This document shows positions 1-8,674 of a stretch of 50,577 nt of DNA, piece after piece. The stretch's first letter is position 1. Each line of letters starts with the position of its first letter. The translations under genes were made by a program, and so were the position numbers. This stretch comes from Phycisphaerales bacterium (GTDB taxonomy: Bacteria; Planctomycetota; Phycisphaerae; Phycisphaerales; SM1A02): positions 1 to 50,577 of the forward strand of contig JABDLI010000132.1 of NCBI GenBank assembly GCA_013003065.1. Reading direction: 5' to 3'. The notes below the pieces were generated by a model that ran no database searches, was not told where the DNA came from, and worked only from the letters and a program-made list of their open reading frames with translations.

Positions 1-245
1 CGTCCGTGCCGTGCGTCGCCCGCGGCGCAGGGGAATCAACCACCCCCGCGCAAAGGACGCTGACGGCACGGACGCTTCGCTGTCCGTGGCACCGATCGCT
101 GCGCAGGGGAATCAACCACCCCCGCGCAGAGGACGCTGACGGCACGGACGCTTCGCTGTCCGTGGCACCGCCCGCGGCGCAGGGGAATCAACCACGCTCG
201 CGCAGAGGACGCTGACGGCACGGAGGCTTCACGGTCCGTGGCACC
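1..245. repeat. Tandem array of a palindromic repeat element (76-bp period)
   Basis: Three hairpin arms lie at 65-93, 141-169 and 217-245, each reading GGCACGGAC, an 8-nt loop, then GTCCGTGGCACC (the last copy has a few changes). They are separated by a 47-bp spacer with a GGGG...CCCC core. Positions 1-64 look like the end of an opposite-facing arm plus a full 54-bp inner segment, so this is one complete element (cut by the window edge) whose right half was duplicated twice. The same element occurs at 37271-37382 and 38794-38905. It lies downstream of trpB and encodes no credible protein. Confidence 0.9.
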
Positions 246-281
246 AGCGGTCGCGCCCATCGCGCGACCGCCCGACCCACA

Positions 282-1481
282 CTACCCGTGCGCCATGAGC
301 CGCGCCGCCTCCTGCACGTCCTTGTCACCGCGGCCGGAACAGTTCACGACGATCGTCTCATCGGACGCGAGCGTCCGGGCCCGGGTCAGCGTCTCCGCGA
401 TCGCGTGCGCGGTCTCCAGGGCCGGCAGGATGCCCTCCCGCTCGCCGAGGGTCGCGAACGCCGCGAGCGCGTCGGCGTCCGAAACGCTCGTGTATTCGAC
501 CCGCCCGCTATCACGCCAGTACGCGTGCTCCGGTCCGACGCCGGGATAGTCGAGACCCGCCGAGCAGGAGTGGACGGGCGCCGTCTGGCCGTGCTCATCC
601 TGAAGGACGTAGCTGAGGGACCCGTGCAGGACACCGGGCGCGCCGTGACACAACGGCGCGGCGTGCTCACCGAACCGCGGGCTCATCCCGCCGGCTTCGA
701 CCCCGACGAGCCGCACGGACGCGTCGTCGGCGAACGGCGCGAAGATCCCGGCCGCGTTCGAGCCGCCGCCGACGCACGCCACGATCATCGCGGGCAGGCC
801 GCCGATCTGCTCGAGGCACTGGGCGCGGCACTCGCGGCCGATGACCGCCTGCAGGTCGCGAACGATCATCGGGAAGGGGTGGGGCCCGACGACGGAGCCG
901 AGGATGTAGTGGGTGTCTCCCACCGAGCCCATCCAATCTCGCAGGGCTTCGTTCGTCGCATCCTTGAGCGTGCGGGAGCCGGCTTCGACGACGTTGACCG
1001 TCGCGCCGAGCAGCTTCATGCGAAAGACGTTCAGGTTCTGCCGGCGGACATCCTCGGCCCCCATGTAGATCTCGCACGTGAGCCCGAACCGCGCGCAGGC
1101 CGTGGCCGTCGCCACGCCGTGCTGCCCGGCCCCGGTCTCGGCGATGATGCGGCGTTTGCCCATGCGGACCGCCAGCAACGCCTGGCCGATCGTGTTGTTG
1201 ATCTTGTGTGCGCCGGTGTGGGCGAGGTCTTCGCGTTTGAGGAAGATCCGCGCACCGCCGGCCTGCTCGGTCAGACGGGGGGCTTCGGTGAGCGGAGTCG
1301 GCCGTCCGACGTAGTGGTGCAGCAGCCCGTCGAGCTCGCGTTCGAAGGCGGGATCGCGACGGGCGCGGGTGTACTCCGCGGCGAGCTCGTCGAGCGCGGC
1401 GATCAGCGTCTCCGGCACGTAGCGTCCGCCGAACGACCCGAAGCGTCCGGACGCATCGGGAGGTGACTGGGTGGTCTTCAT
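282..1481 (-). CDS. trpB: Tryptophan synthase beta subunit
   Basis: This cytoplasmic PLP enzyme condenses indole with serine to give tryptophan, normally in an alpha2-beta2 complex with TrpA. The 399 residues match the usual length. The N-terminal [15 protein letters not shown] block is typical. The PLP lysine is K93 in H-T-G-A-H-K-I-N-N, and the phosphate-binding G-G-G-S-N-A loop lies near residue 235. It is the last gene of a minus-strand run (hydrolase, unknown protein, PilZ protein, trpB), 25 bp after the PilZ gene. No trpA or other trp gene is visible downstream before the window edge, so the usual trpB-trpA pairing is absent or interrupted by the repeat array. There is no good Shine-Dalgarno at the ATG. 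Confidence 0.97.
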   Translation of the reverse strand: MKTTQSPPDASGRFGSFGGRYVPETLIAALDELAAEYTRARRDPAFERELDGLLHHYVGRPTPLTEAPRLTEQAGGARIFLKREDLAHTGAHKINNTIGQALLAVRMGKRRIIAETGAGQHGVATATACARFGLTCEIYMGAEDVRRQNLNVFRMKLLGATVNVVEAGSRTLKDATNEALRDWMGSVGDTHYILGSVVGPHPFPMIVRDLQAVIGRECRAQCLEQIGGLPAMIVACVGGGSNAAGIFAPFADDASVRLVGVEAGGMSPRFGEHAAPLCHGAPGVLHGSLSYVLQDEHGQTAPVHSCSAGLDYPGVGPEHAYWRDSGRVEYTSVSDADALAAFATLGEREGILPALETAHAIAETLTRARTLASDETIVVNCSGRGDKDVQEAARLMAHG

Positions 1482-1506
1482 GGTGGGAGGGTAGGACGGC
1501 CGGGGC

Positions 1507-1866
1507 TCAGCCGAGCGCCATCGAGCGCAGATACGCGGCGACGTCGTCCGGGACCTGATCGAACTGGATGCCCGCTTCGTACTTGCGGAACTTGAGCTTG
1601 CGGCACCAGACGACCCGGGCGTTCAGCCGCATCACGCGGTCCGGTCCCCGCAGGACAACCCGCAACCCGCCCTCGACGGGGCGTTTGCACACGACCCGCA
1701 GGCCGCTGGCGGAAATGTCCTGGAGGACGCCGAGATTGCACCAGAGCACGCCCGGCTTGAGACGACCGTGCCGACGGTGATTGTCCGCGGCGACGGATTC
1801 CTCGCTGCCCATCTGACGCTGGATGTCCTGAAACGCACTTGTATCGCGTCGCCAGCCGTTGATCAT
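1507..1866 (-). CDS. PilZ-domain protein
   Basis: A 119-residue protein that is essentially one PilZ domain, the c-di-GMP-binding fold. The N-terminal R-R-H-G-R motif (about residues 31-35) corresponds to the RxxxR switch and D-I-S-A-S-G-L-R-V to the D/NxSxxG strand motif, so both ligand-contact motifs are present. A stand-alone PilZ domain usually acts as a c-di-GMP-responsive adaptor; its partner cannot be told here. The ATG at 1866 is chosen over an upstream GTG at 1893 because GGAG lies 7 nt before it. It sits 81 bp after the stop of an unknown gene and 25 bp before trpB. Confidence 0.85.
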   Translation of the reverse strand: MINGWRRDTSAFQDIQRQMGSEESVAADNHRRHGRLKPGVLWCNLGVLQDISASGLRVVCKRPVEGGLRVVLRGPDRVMRLNARVVWCRKLKFRKYEAGIQFDQVPDDVAAYLRSMALG

Positions 1867-1947
1867 GGCCGCGCTCCGGTCGGACGGACGCACTTGTCCA
1901 CAAAGTGCATCGTCGCGTCGACGGAGTTACTTGAGCTCGCATCGCGG

Positions 1948-2820
1948 TTATCGGCCGCTCCCTCCCAGAAGATGCCGGTACATGAGCGCCGCCCAGCGTG
2001 AATAGAAGCGGAAAGCGGGGTCCTCCTGACCCCGGACGCCGGGAATCCGGAGTCGCTGGTACCGCGCCGGCGGTCGCCACAACGTGAAGTAGGGGTCGAC
2101 GATCTCGTCGGGGGCGAGATGCGCGAGCAGGTCGCACATCGCGTCCATGTTCGCCTTGTCGCTGTACCCCCGAAGCTCGCCGAGCGCGTGGTACGCGAAC
2201 TTGTCGCCGTCGATCTGGTAGACGCTGCCGTCGGTCGTATGAACGTCGAGCTTGTCGGAGGTCTCGGTGCGGCGGGCCGGCGGGCTGGGATCGAATCCCG
2301 TGAGGTCGGCGCCGGCCCACGTCCGCGCCAAGCCCATGGCCGATCGATCGAGCGAGACGCGGAGCGTCTGGCGGGCGAGACGCGCGGCCGCCGGCGAGCT
2401 CACGCGGGCGACTTCGGGAACCACGGTCTCGGAACGGATCTGCGCCCGCACGAGGATCTGCACCTGATCGCGGCGAAGCGTGGTGGTCAGCCCCTGCCAC
2501 AACGTGATCGTCAGCCCCGCCGGCCCGACGGCGAGGTCACGCATCTTGAGCGTGGGTCCCAGGGCGGCGAGATCGGCGAACGTGGGCGCGAACGCGTCGC
2601 CCCCACGTTCGGCGAGGGCCTCGCACGCGAGCGTGGCGATCGCGGGCTCGACCTGGCCGATGATCATCGGCGGGGGTGCACCCAGCCGCAGCCGCAGCGA
2701 CGCCTCGTCGAGACCGGTGGCGGCGGCCAGCAGCTCGGCCAGCGACACGCGGGTTTCGTCCGGCGGCCAGCCGAGAATCGAAAGAAAAGGACGTGGATCG
2801 TCGTTCACGGGACGCTCCAT
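1948..2820 (-). CDS. Protein of unknown function (290 aa)
   Basis: I do not recognise the family. The 290 residues show no signal peptide or membrane segment. The N-terminal ~75 residues (PFLSILGW..., LAELLAAATGLDEASLRLRLG) look helical. A middle part is rich in beta-like segments, and a C-terminal segment begins at D-V-H-T-T-D-G-S-V-Y-Q-I-D-G-D and is rich in aromatics (W-R-P-P-A-R-Y-Q-R-L). The ATG at 2820 gives the compact reading; the frame stays open upstream to 3309, but that part overlaps the hydrolase gene antiparallel in codon sense and looks like shadow sequence. It lies 61 bp after the hydrolase gene and upstream of the PilZ gene, suggesting co-transcription. Confidence 0.8.
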   Translation of the reverse strand: MERPVNDDPRPFLSILGWPPDETRVSLAELLAAATGLDEASLRLRLGAPPPMIIGQVEPAIATLACEALAERGGDAFAPTFADLAALGPTLKMRDLAVGPAGLTITLWQGLTTTLRRDQVQILVRAQIRSETVVPEVARVSSPAAARLARQTLRVSLDRSAMGLARTWAGADLTGFDPSPPARRTETSDKLDVHTTDGSVYQIDGDKFAYHALGELRGYSDKANMDAMCDLLAHLAPDEIVDPYFTLWRPPARYQRLRIPGVRGQEDPAFRFYSRWAALMYRHLLGGSGR

Positions 2821-2881
2821 TGTCCGGTCTTCGGCCCGCGGACGCACGTCCGATCGCCCGTTTCCCGGGACAGATCCCGAT

Positions 2882-3661
2882 TCACCCCCACCGCCGGAAG
2901 AAGTCGCGTTGGCGATTCTTCGCATCCGCCGCCATCCGCCCGAAACCGGCGTGCTCGAACGGGGCGCCGGTCTCCTCGTAGATGACGAAGTCCACGTGAT
3001 CGGGCTGCTCGTACCGCGCGCGGAGCGCGGCGACGAAGGCGGCTTGGCCGTCGAAACCCACCCACGCGTCGGCCCGCGTGTGGATCGCCTGCACCGGAAT
3101 CTCCCGCCAGCCGGCAAGGTTCCGAATGGGGTCGGCCGCGGCCACCGACGCGTCATCCCGGCCTTCGAACATCTCCCGGTGGCGTTGATGCTCCCACGAG
3201 CCGGTGCAGGCCTCGACCGAGGTAGATCGAAACCGGTGGGGGCGGCAGAGTCGGGCGAGCGTGGCCATACCACCGGCCGACATGCCGCCGATCGAGAGCC
3301 GATCGGCATCGACCGGCTCGGCGGCCGTCCACGCGTCGGTCACCTCGTCGATCTCGTCGATCATCTGGATGATCACGTCGAGCGTGTGCCGCGGATGCTG
3401 CATGGCCGCTTCGAACCGCTCGCCGTGACCGGGCAGATCGACGGCGCAGACCGCGAACCCGGCGCGCACGAGCCGCAGGTAGCGGCCGGGGTCGAGCTCC
3501 TTGAACGCCGTGCGTCCGTGCATCCAGATGACCCCGGGGGCGGGCCCGCCCGCGTCACGATGCGGGTGGACCAACAACGCCGGGATCCGCGACGGTCCGA
3601 GCCGCTCCCACCGCGTCAGACGCTCCAGGGCGGATGGGAGTCGTGAGAATCGTTCGAGCAT
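2882..3661 (-). CDS. Alpha/beta hydrolase (dienelactone hydrolase/esterase-like)
   Basis: A 259-residue cytoplasmic serine hydrolase. The nucleophile elbow is G-G-M-S-A-G-G (Ser128). A likely acid is Asp198 in H-T-R-A-D-A-W-V-G and the histidine is His237 in F-E-H-A-G-F, so the triad order is normal. An oxyanion-type segment W-M-H-G-R lies at residues 46-50, and the cap-like D-L-P-G-H-G-E-R-F follows the third strand. The substrate cannot be told. The start is ATG 3661; the frame is open 44 codons further upstream, but that part is Arg/Pro-rich and unlike the family. It is divergent from rsmD and heads a minus-strand run ending in trpB. Confidence 0.85.
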   Translation of the reverse strand: MLERFSRLPSALERLTRWERLGPSRIPALLVHPHRDAGGPAPGVIWMHGRTAFKELDPGRYLRLVRAGFAVCAVDLPGHGERFEAAMQHPRHTLDVIIQMIDEIDEVTDAWTAAEPVDADRLSIGGMSAGGMATLARLCRPHRFRSTSVEACTGSWEHQRHREMFEGRDDASVAAADPIRNLAGWREIPVQAIHTRADAWVGFDGQAAFVAALRARYEQPDHVDFVIYEETGAPFEHAGFGRMAADAKNRQRDFFRRWG

Positions 3662-3779
3662 CGGTGGGTCCCCGCCCCGCGGAAGGGGGCGACGCGGGCT
3701 GGTACTGTAACGGCTGCGTGCGAGGTCTCGCCGCCGCGGAGCGGGGAGACGGACACGGAACGTTCTCGGATCCATCGTC

Positions 3780-4385
3780 GTGCTCAAGATCATCGCCGGC
3801 GAATACCGCTCCCGACACCTGCTCTCGCCCCCCGACGGCGAGACGAGCCGGCCCTACGCGCACCGGGTGCGGGAAGCGGTCTTCAACCTGCTGCGGGGAT
3901 GGTGGGAGGACGCCCGCGTGCTCGACCTGTTCGCGGGGGTGGGCACCGTGGGGCTGGAGGCGGCGAGCCGGGGGGCGGCGGAGGTCGTGACCGTCGAACG
4001 CGATCGACGCATCTTCCGCCTGCTCGAGGAGAACATTGCGACGCTGGACTGCGGGGATCGGGTGACGGCGGTCATGGCCGATGCGTTGGGGCCGGGCGCG
4101 TTGCTGCGGGCGCCGACACCGGTCGACCTCGTCTTCATCGACCCGCCGTATCTCCTCATGCGGGAGGAGGCGAGCCGGTCCCGCGTCTTCGAGCAGATGA
4201 CTCGCTGCGCGGCGATCATGGCGGATCCCAGCTTCCTGGTTCTTCGCAGCCCGCTCGGACCCGAAGACATCGATCTCGCCGTGCCGGGTCTCGCCGGGCC
4301 GGAGCCGCACCGATACGGACCGGGGATGTGGGTGTTGCTCTACCAGCCGGAGACGTCCGGGCCGGGGGGTGAGCGTGATGGATGA
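3780..4385 (+). CDS. rsmD: 16S rRNA (guanine966-N2)-methyltransferase RsmD
   Basis: A 201-residue SAM-dependent methyltransferase that modifies G966 of 16S rRNA during 30S assembly. The N-terminal I-I-A-G-E-Y-R-S-R and R-P-Y-A-H-R-V-R-E-A-V-F-N-L-L blocks are family signatures. SAM motif I is V-L-D-L-F-A-G-V-G-T-V-G-L-E (47-60), and the catalytic D-P-P-Y is at 121-124. Many relatives have a Thr in the R-P-T block where this protein has Tyr26. It starts with GTG at 3780 and its 3' end overlaps the next gene by 8 bp, implying coupled translation of two RNA-modifying enzymes. Confidence 0.93.
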   Translation: MLKIIAGEYRSRHLLSPPDGETSRPYAHRVREAVFNLLRGWWEDARVLDLFAGVGTVGLEAASRGAAEVVTVERDRRIFRLLEENIATLDCGDRVTAVMADALGPGALLRAPTPVDLVFIDPPYLLMREEASRSRVFEQMTRCAAIMADPSFLVLRSPLGPEDIDLAVPGLAGPEPHRYGPGMWVLLYQPETSGPGGERDG

Positions 4386-5598
4386 TCCCGCCTCCGCCCG
4401 CGCCGCGGCGTGTGCGGTGCTGGAGCAGCTCGTCGACGCCGGGTACGAGTCGTACTTCGCCGGTGGGTGCGTGCGGGATCGGCTCATGGGACGCGACCCG
4501 CTCGACTACGACATCGCCACGAGCGCCCGCCCCGAGGATGTCCAACGCGTCTTCCGCCACGCCCGCGGCGTCGGCGAGGCGTTCGGGGTCATGCTCGTGC
4601 GGCGCGGCGGGTTCACGATCGAGGTGGCGACGTTTCGCACCGACGGTGTCTACGCGGACGGGCGACATCCGGACACCGTCGTCTTCTCGGATGCCGAGCA
4701 CGACGCGTCACGCCGCGACTTCACCATCAACGGGATCTTCGAGAATCCGCTCACCGAGGAGGTGATCGACTACGTCGGCGGCCGCCGCGATCTGGAGATG
4801 CGGGTGATCCGGGCGATCGGCGATCCCGCGGCGCGGCTGCGTGAGGATTGTCTGCGCGCGTTGCGGGCGGTGCGGTTTGCCGCGCGGTTCGGCTTTGCCA
4901 TCGACGGTGACACGGCCGAGGCGATCCGCACGCACGCCGGGACGCTCACCGGGGTCAGCCGCGAGCGGATCGGCCAGGAGGTCCGCTGGATGCTCCAGGA
5001 CACGAATCGTGCCGTCGCGGCGTGGGAGCTGCAGTACCTCGGGCTGGACGCGTCGATCTTCGGCGCGCCGAATCGGCTGGCCGCCCCCCGCCGGCTGGGC
5101 CGGTTGCCGGACGATGCCGGGTATGCGGCAACGCTGGCCGCGTGGATCATCGACCGCGGCCACGACGACCGGGGGGCGGTGGCCGACGAATGGGCGAAGC
5201 GGCTGGTTCTGTCCAATCCGGAACACCGGGGCCTCCGGCGGTGTCTCGAGGTCGTGCGGCAGCTGGAGCAGGAGTGGTCTCGGTTGGGCGTCGCGGCCCA
5301 GAAGCGGCTCGCGGCCGGTCCCGGCTTCCGGGCGGGGCTGCTCGTGCTGCGGGCCGACGACCCCCAGGCGTTCGTCGACGTCCAGCGGCGGGTGGCGGTC
5401 CTGCGGGAGACCGGTCTGGCCCCCGAGCCGCTGCTGGACGGGGCCGATCTCATCGAGGCCGGGTTCGCCCCCGGCCCGCAGTTCAAGCGGCTGCTGGACG
5501 CGATCTACGACGCCCAGCTCGAAGGGACCGTGACCGATCGCTCCGCCGCGCTCGCGCTCGCCCGGGCGATCGCCGCCGCCGACCGCGGCCGGGCCTGA
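4378..5598 (+). CDS. CCA-adding-type tRNA nucleotidyltransferase
   Basis: A 406-residue class II nucleotidyltransferase of the CCA-enzyme/poly(A) polymerase family, acting on tRNA 3' ends. Visible motifs: G-G-C-V-R-D (29-34), the two metal aspartates in L-D-Y-D-I-A-T (D43, D45), R-R-D-F-T-I-N-G (112-119), then the neck region R-E-D-C-L-R-A-L-R-A-V-R-F-A-A-R-F. No HD domain is evident. The sequence alone does not separate a CCA enzyme from an A-adding or poly(A) polymerase relative. ATG 4378 was chosen because a GGGGGGTGAG stretch precedes it; GTG at 4369 is possible. It overlaps rsmD by 8 bp. Confidence 0.9.
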   Translation: MDDPASARAAACAVLEQLVDAGYESYFAGGCVRDRLMGRDPLDYDIATSARPEDVQRVFRHARGVGEAFGVMLVRRGGFTIEVATFRTDGVYADGRHPDTVVFSDAEHDASRRDFTINGIFENPLTEEVIDYVGGRRDLEMRVIRAIGDPAARLREDCLRALRAVRFAARFGFAIDGDTAEAIRTHAGTLTGVSRERIGQEVRWMLQDTNRAVAAWELQYLGLDASIFGAPNRLAAPRRLGRLPDDAGYAATLAAWIIDRGHDDRGAVADEWAKRLVLSNPEHRGLRRCLEVVRQLEQEWSRLGVAAQKRLAAGPGFRAGLLVLRADDPQAFVDVQRRVAVLRETGLAPEPLLDGADLIEAGFAPGPQFKRLLDAIYDAQLEGTVTDRSAALALARAIAAADRGRA

Positions 5599-5605
5599 CG
5601 GGGTT

Positions 5606-5633
5606 GGAACTTTACCGCCCCCCCGGCGTCGGA
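5606..5633 (+). promoter_or_regulatory. Candidate ECF-sigma-type promoter
   Basis: GGAACTT at 5606-5612, 16 nt, then TCGGA at 5629-5633. This resembles the RpoE-like pattern GGAACTT-N16-17-TCtga. It lies 130 nt before the first ClpP-like gene. The match is by eye and the -10 part is imperfect. Confidence 0.35.
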
Positions 5634-5693
5634 CTAAGGTGTCCGAACGCTGCCTACAGTGACTGGCGGCCCATCCTGGCCGTCGTCCACCAT

Positions 5694-5741
5694 CTCGAAT
5701 CAGGGCTCGAATCAGGGCTCGAACCAGGGCTCGAACCAAGG
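5694..5741 (+). repeat. Four tandem 12-bp repeats
   Basis: Four adjacent units of CTCGAATCAGGG (units 3 and 4 carry CC for TC; unit 4 ends AAGG). They lie in the 5' leader between the candidate promoter and the ATG at 5763. No coding role is evident. Confidence 0.9.
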
Positions 5742-5762
5742 CCGATCTCAGGGGTATCCGGT

Positions 5763-7184
5763 ATGAACAGAACGATCCTCGCGTGCGTGAACTCGCTCCT
5801 GCTCGTGGCCGCGGCCCTGCTCGTCGTGCCCGTGGCGGTGGCCGGTGATGACGCGGTCACCGAAGACGTCCTGGTGATGAACGACGGCCGCGAGCTGCAC
5901 GGCACGATCATCGAGGAGCGGCCGGATGCGATCGTCTTTCAGGTCGTCGATGCCGCCAGCGGCATCCGGACCAAGGTGACCTACTTCCGCTCCGAGATCG
6001 CGGAGATCCACGAGGACATCGTGCGCGAAGCCGTGGCGGAGACCAAGCAACCGACGCGTCGACGCGTGTCCACGAGCGAGCCGGAGGACGAGCCCGTTCG
6101 GACCTTCGGCGCTCGCCGGGCCGATGCGGGCAACGAGAACCTCCCGTCGTTCTACATCGTGCCGATGAAGGGACAGATGGGTACGGACGTCAACACCGAC
6201 GTCTACAAGGACATGGTCGACGACATCCGCGATCACGATCCCGACATCCTCGTGATCGAGATGGAGTGCTTCGACGAGGCCGACATGCTCTATTCGCTCG
6301 TCGGCCGGGAGGAGCAGGGGCTCACCGACTTCGACGAGTTCCGCAAGCTGATCAACCTGTTCCACGACGAGCTCGGCGACATTCGCCAGGTGATGTGGGT
6401 GAAGGACTCGGTGGGCGTCAGCTCCACCGTCGCGCTCGCCTGGGACGAGCTGTACATGGCTCCGCAGGCGCGGTTGGGCGGGCTCGTGAAGCTCCAGGAG
6501 ATCGGGTTCGAGAAGTGGGCCGACGACGACGTGCGGGGCAAGATGACCGCCGCGTTCATGAGCTGGGTCAAGGGATTCCTCGAGTACGGCGGCTACTCGC
6601 TGATGCTGGCCGATGCCATGGTGCGACCGCAGTACACGCTCAGCGGTCGCTGGCAAGGCCGCGAGGTCATCTGGACGCTCGACACCGACGGCGACTACAT
6701 CGTCGACGACAGCGACGAGGAAACGGCCGAGTTCCGGGCGAAGTCAGCCGAGGATCTGTGCATCAGCGACGGCACGGTCGAGAACCTCGACGACCTGGCC
6801 CTGCTCCTCGGCATGCGTGAGTATCGCGTGCTCGACGGCGGCGGCGAGACGATGTTCGAGGACTACCAGGAGAGCTGGCGTCGCACGCTCGAGAACTGCA
6901 AGACATGGCTGCTCGACTACGAGCAATTCCTCGGCTGGGCCAACGGCGAAGACACGCTGAAGTATCTCGGGCAGGCGAAGGGTCGGCTCGAGAAGGTGCT
7001 CGCCGCCATTGAGCGGTACAACGCGGTCGAGGTCCGGCTCGGCATGGAGGCCGGCATTCGCAAGTTCGATCTGATCACGCTGATCGAGCAGCTCAAGGAA
7101 CGCATTCGGGCGCTCCGGCAGGCCAACCGAGGCGCGGGTCGCGGTGGCGGCGGTCGCGGCATCGGCGGCGGCGGCGGCGGCTGA
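5763..7184 (+). CDS. Exported ClpP/crotonase-fold protein, probably without catalytic Ser
   Basis: A 473-residue protein with a signal peptide (about 1-27, cleavage near A-V-A/G-D-D). An N-terminal beta domain (V-L-V-M-N-D-G-R-E-L-H-G-T-I) is followed by a linker and a ClpP/crotonase-like domain related to NfeD/S49 membrane proteases (F-Y-I-V-P-M-K-G-Q-M-G-T from about residue 135). Aligned with its paralogue at 7238-8572, the nucleophile Ser position holds Gly218 (W-V-K-D-S-V-G-V-S-S), so classical peptidase activity is doubtful. The C-terminus has a coiled-coil-like stretch and a Gly/Arg-rich tail. It lies 53 bp before the paralogue, and the two probably form a complex. The true start is ATG 5763; the frame upstream is shadow of the CCA gene. 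Confidence 0.85.
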   Translation: MNRTILACVNSLLLVAAALLVVPVAVAGDDAVTEDVLVMNDGRELHGTIIEERPDAIVFQVVDAASGIRTKVTYFRSEIAEIHEDIVREAVAETKQPTRRRVSTSEPEDEPVRTFGARRADAGNENLPSFYIVPMKGQMGTDVNTDVYKDMVDDIRDHDPDILVIEMECFDEADMLYSLVGREEQGLTDFDEFRKLINLFHDELGDIRQVMWVKDSVGVSSTVALAWDELYMAPQARLGGLVKLQEIGFEKWADDDVRGKMTAAFMSWVKGFLEYGGYSLMLADAMVRPQYTLSGRWQGREVIWTLDTDGDYIVDDSDEETAEFRAKSAEDLCISDGTVENLDDLALLLGMREYRVLDGGGETMFEDYQESWRRTLENCKTWLLDYEQFLGWANGEDTLKYLGQAKGRLEKVLAAIERYNAVEVRLGMEAGIRKFDLITLIEQLKERIRALRQANRGAGRGGGGRGIGGGGGG

Positions 7185-7237
7185 ACCCGAGACGGATCAA
7201 GTGTTCGAATGACTCTCAGAGACGACAGAGGATGACT

Positions 7238-8572
7238 ATGAAGCGTTTGTACAGCACACTCTTGGCGGCGTGCGTGGCGATGAGCCTGGTGGCCAGCGTC
7301 TTCGCCGGTGGTTCCGTCGAGATTCGGCTCAAGGATGGGTCGCGGTGGCGGGGCGAGGTGACGGATCTCATCGACCTCACCTACGTCGAGCAGCGGGTCG
7401 AGATCCCGCTGCGGGGGCGGCTCGTCAAGGCGGCCGACCTGTACATCATCGTCGAGGGCGAGATTGCCGGCGAGGTCAAGCAGAAGACGATCTTCCGCGA
7501 CGACATCGTCCGCATGACGAGCGTCGACGACGCCGCGAGCGAGACGGAGACCACGCCGGCGAAGCGGGGGTCCTCGGGCCGCCGCGTGGCGACCTCGCAG
7601 CCCACCTGGGACTCGGACGACGACGAGATTCCGCTCGGCCCGGACGGCAAGCCGCTCGGCGTCTTCGTGCTTCCGCTCGAAGGCTCCGTGGGCACGTACA
7701 TCCGCCGCGAGGAAATCAAGAAGATCGGCGAGCACGCCGACACCTACGGCCCCGGTCAGATCATCGTGCTGCTGATCAACACGAACGGCGGCTCGGCGCT
7801 CGAGTCGCAGTTCATCTCCGACGAGATCTTCAAGCTGCGGGAGCGGCATCGCGTCGTGGCGTGGGTCCAGAAGGCGATCTCCGCCGGCTGCCAGACGGCC
7901 ATGTGCTGTCAGGAGATCTACTTCATGACGGAGGGCTCGGCCGGCGCGGTGACCACGTGGAATCCCGGAAGCGGGCAGTCGATCAAGGGCGAGGATCTCG
8001 AGAAGTCGATGGAGCATCTCGCCGAGATCGCCGAACGCTCCGGCTACAGCAAGTACATCGCCCACGCGATGAAGACCAACTCCGCGATGGTCTCCTACGA
8101 CAAGGATCCCGAGACGGGCGAGGTCACGTTCTACGACGATCTCTCCGGCGAGCACGTCCTTTCCGACGACGACAGCAACTTGAGCTTCACGTCGTCGAAC
8201 GCTCTGGACTGCGGGTTCTCCAAGGGCACGGCGGACACCGGTCCCGAGCTCGCCAAGCTCCTGGATCTGCCCAAGTGGCACGAGATCGACGACTACGGCC
8301 GCAAGCTCGCCGAGCAGTGGCAGGCCACCGTGAAGCGGGCGGAGGAGGACATTCCCCGGCTGATCGCCCGACGCGGCTACTGGAAGACGAGCGGCGACGC
8401 GGTCGAGCGGATCGGTGCCCTCATCCAGATCGACAAGAGCCTGCTGCGGTGGATTGACCGCGCCCCGAACGTCGCCGCGCAGCGGCTCGGCCCCAACGCG
8501 CGGGAGCAGATCGAGCGTGAGATCGCCGAGCTCCGCAAGCAGCTTGCGGACATGCGTCGACGCGGCGGCTGA
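7238..8572 (+). CDS. Exported ClpP/crotonase-fold serine protease-like protein
   Basis: A 444-residue protein with signal peptide (about 1-24, V-F-A/G-G-S). An N-terminal beta segment (V-E-I-R-L-K-D-G-S-R-W-R-G-E-V) resembles its paralogue at 5763-7184. A ClpP/crotonase domain follows, with I-N-T-N-G-G-S-A-L-E-S (oxyanion region) and Q-K-A-I-S-A-G-C-Q-T-A-M, where Ser215 fits the nucleophile of NfeD/S49-type proteases, then E-G-S-A-G-A-V. The C-terminal ~110 residues are helical and charged. A zymogen-like or chaperone role with the paralogue is inference. ATG 7238 is preferred to ATG 7232 because AGAGG is spaced 6 nt before it. A strong terminator follows 24 bp after the stop. Confidence 0.88.
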   Translation: MKRLYSTLLAACVAMSLVASVFAGGSVEIRLKDGSRWRGEVTDLIDLTYVEQRVEIPLRGRLVKAADLYIIVEGEIAGEVKQKTIFRDDIVRMTSVDDAASETETTPAKRGSSGRRVATSQPTWDSDDDEIPLGPDGKPLGVFVLPLEGSVGTYIRREEIKKIGEHADTYGPGQIIVLLINTNGGSALESQFISDEIFKLRERHRVVAWVQKAISAGCQTAMCCQEIYFMTEGSAGAVTTWNPGSGQSIKGEDLEKSMEHLAEIAERSGYSKYIAHAMKTNSAMVSYDKDPETGEVTFYDDLSGEHVLSDDDSNLSFTSSNALDCGFSKGTADTGPELAKLLDLPKWHEIDDYGRKLAEQWQATVKRAEEDIPRLIARRGYWKTSGDAVERIGALIQIDKSLLRWIDRAPNVAAQRLGPNAREQIEREIAELRKQLADMRRRGG

Positions 8573-8595
8573 CGCCACCGATGAACTCCGACTCC

Positions 8596-8626
8596 AACGG
8601 GCGACGCTTCGGCGTCGCCCGTTTTT
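8596..8626 (+). terminator. Rho-independent terminator
   Basis: Stem CGGGCGACGC (8598-8607), loop TTCG, stem GCGTCGCCCG (8612-8621), then five T. The tetraloop and T-run are ideal. It ends the two-gene ClpP-like unit. Confidence 0.95.
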
Positions 8627-8667
8627 CGTGGGTTTCGTGGGTTTCGTGGGTTTCTTGGGGTTCGTGG
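8624..8667 (+). repeat. Tandem 9-bp repeats after the terminator
   Basis: Units TTTCGTGGG at 8624-8632, 8633-8641 and 8642-8650, a variant at 8651-8659, and a partial fifth to 8667. The first unit begins inside the terminator T-run, suggesting slippage expansion of terminator sequence. The array ends just before the S9 peptidase stop codon. Confidence 0.9.
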
Positions 8668-8674
8668 CTGGCCG

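Noticed and set aside
1-245. CRISPR array
   Set aside because: The repeats are hairpin arms of a dispersed element, the spacers are nearly identical to each other and there are no cas genes.
2286-2300. T-loop-like GATCGAATCC
   Set aside because: It lies within a coding gene with no tRNA structure nearby.
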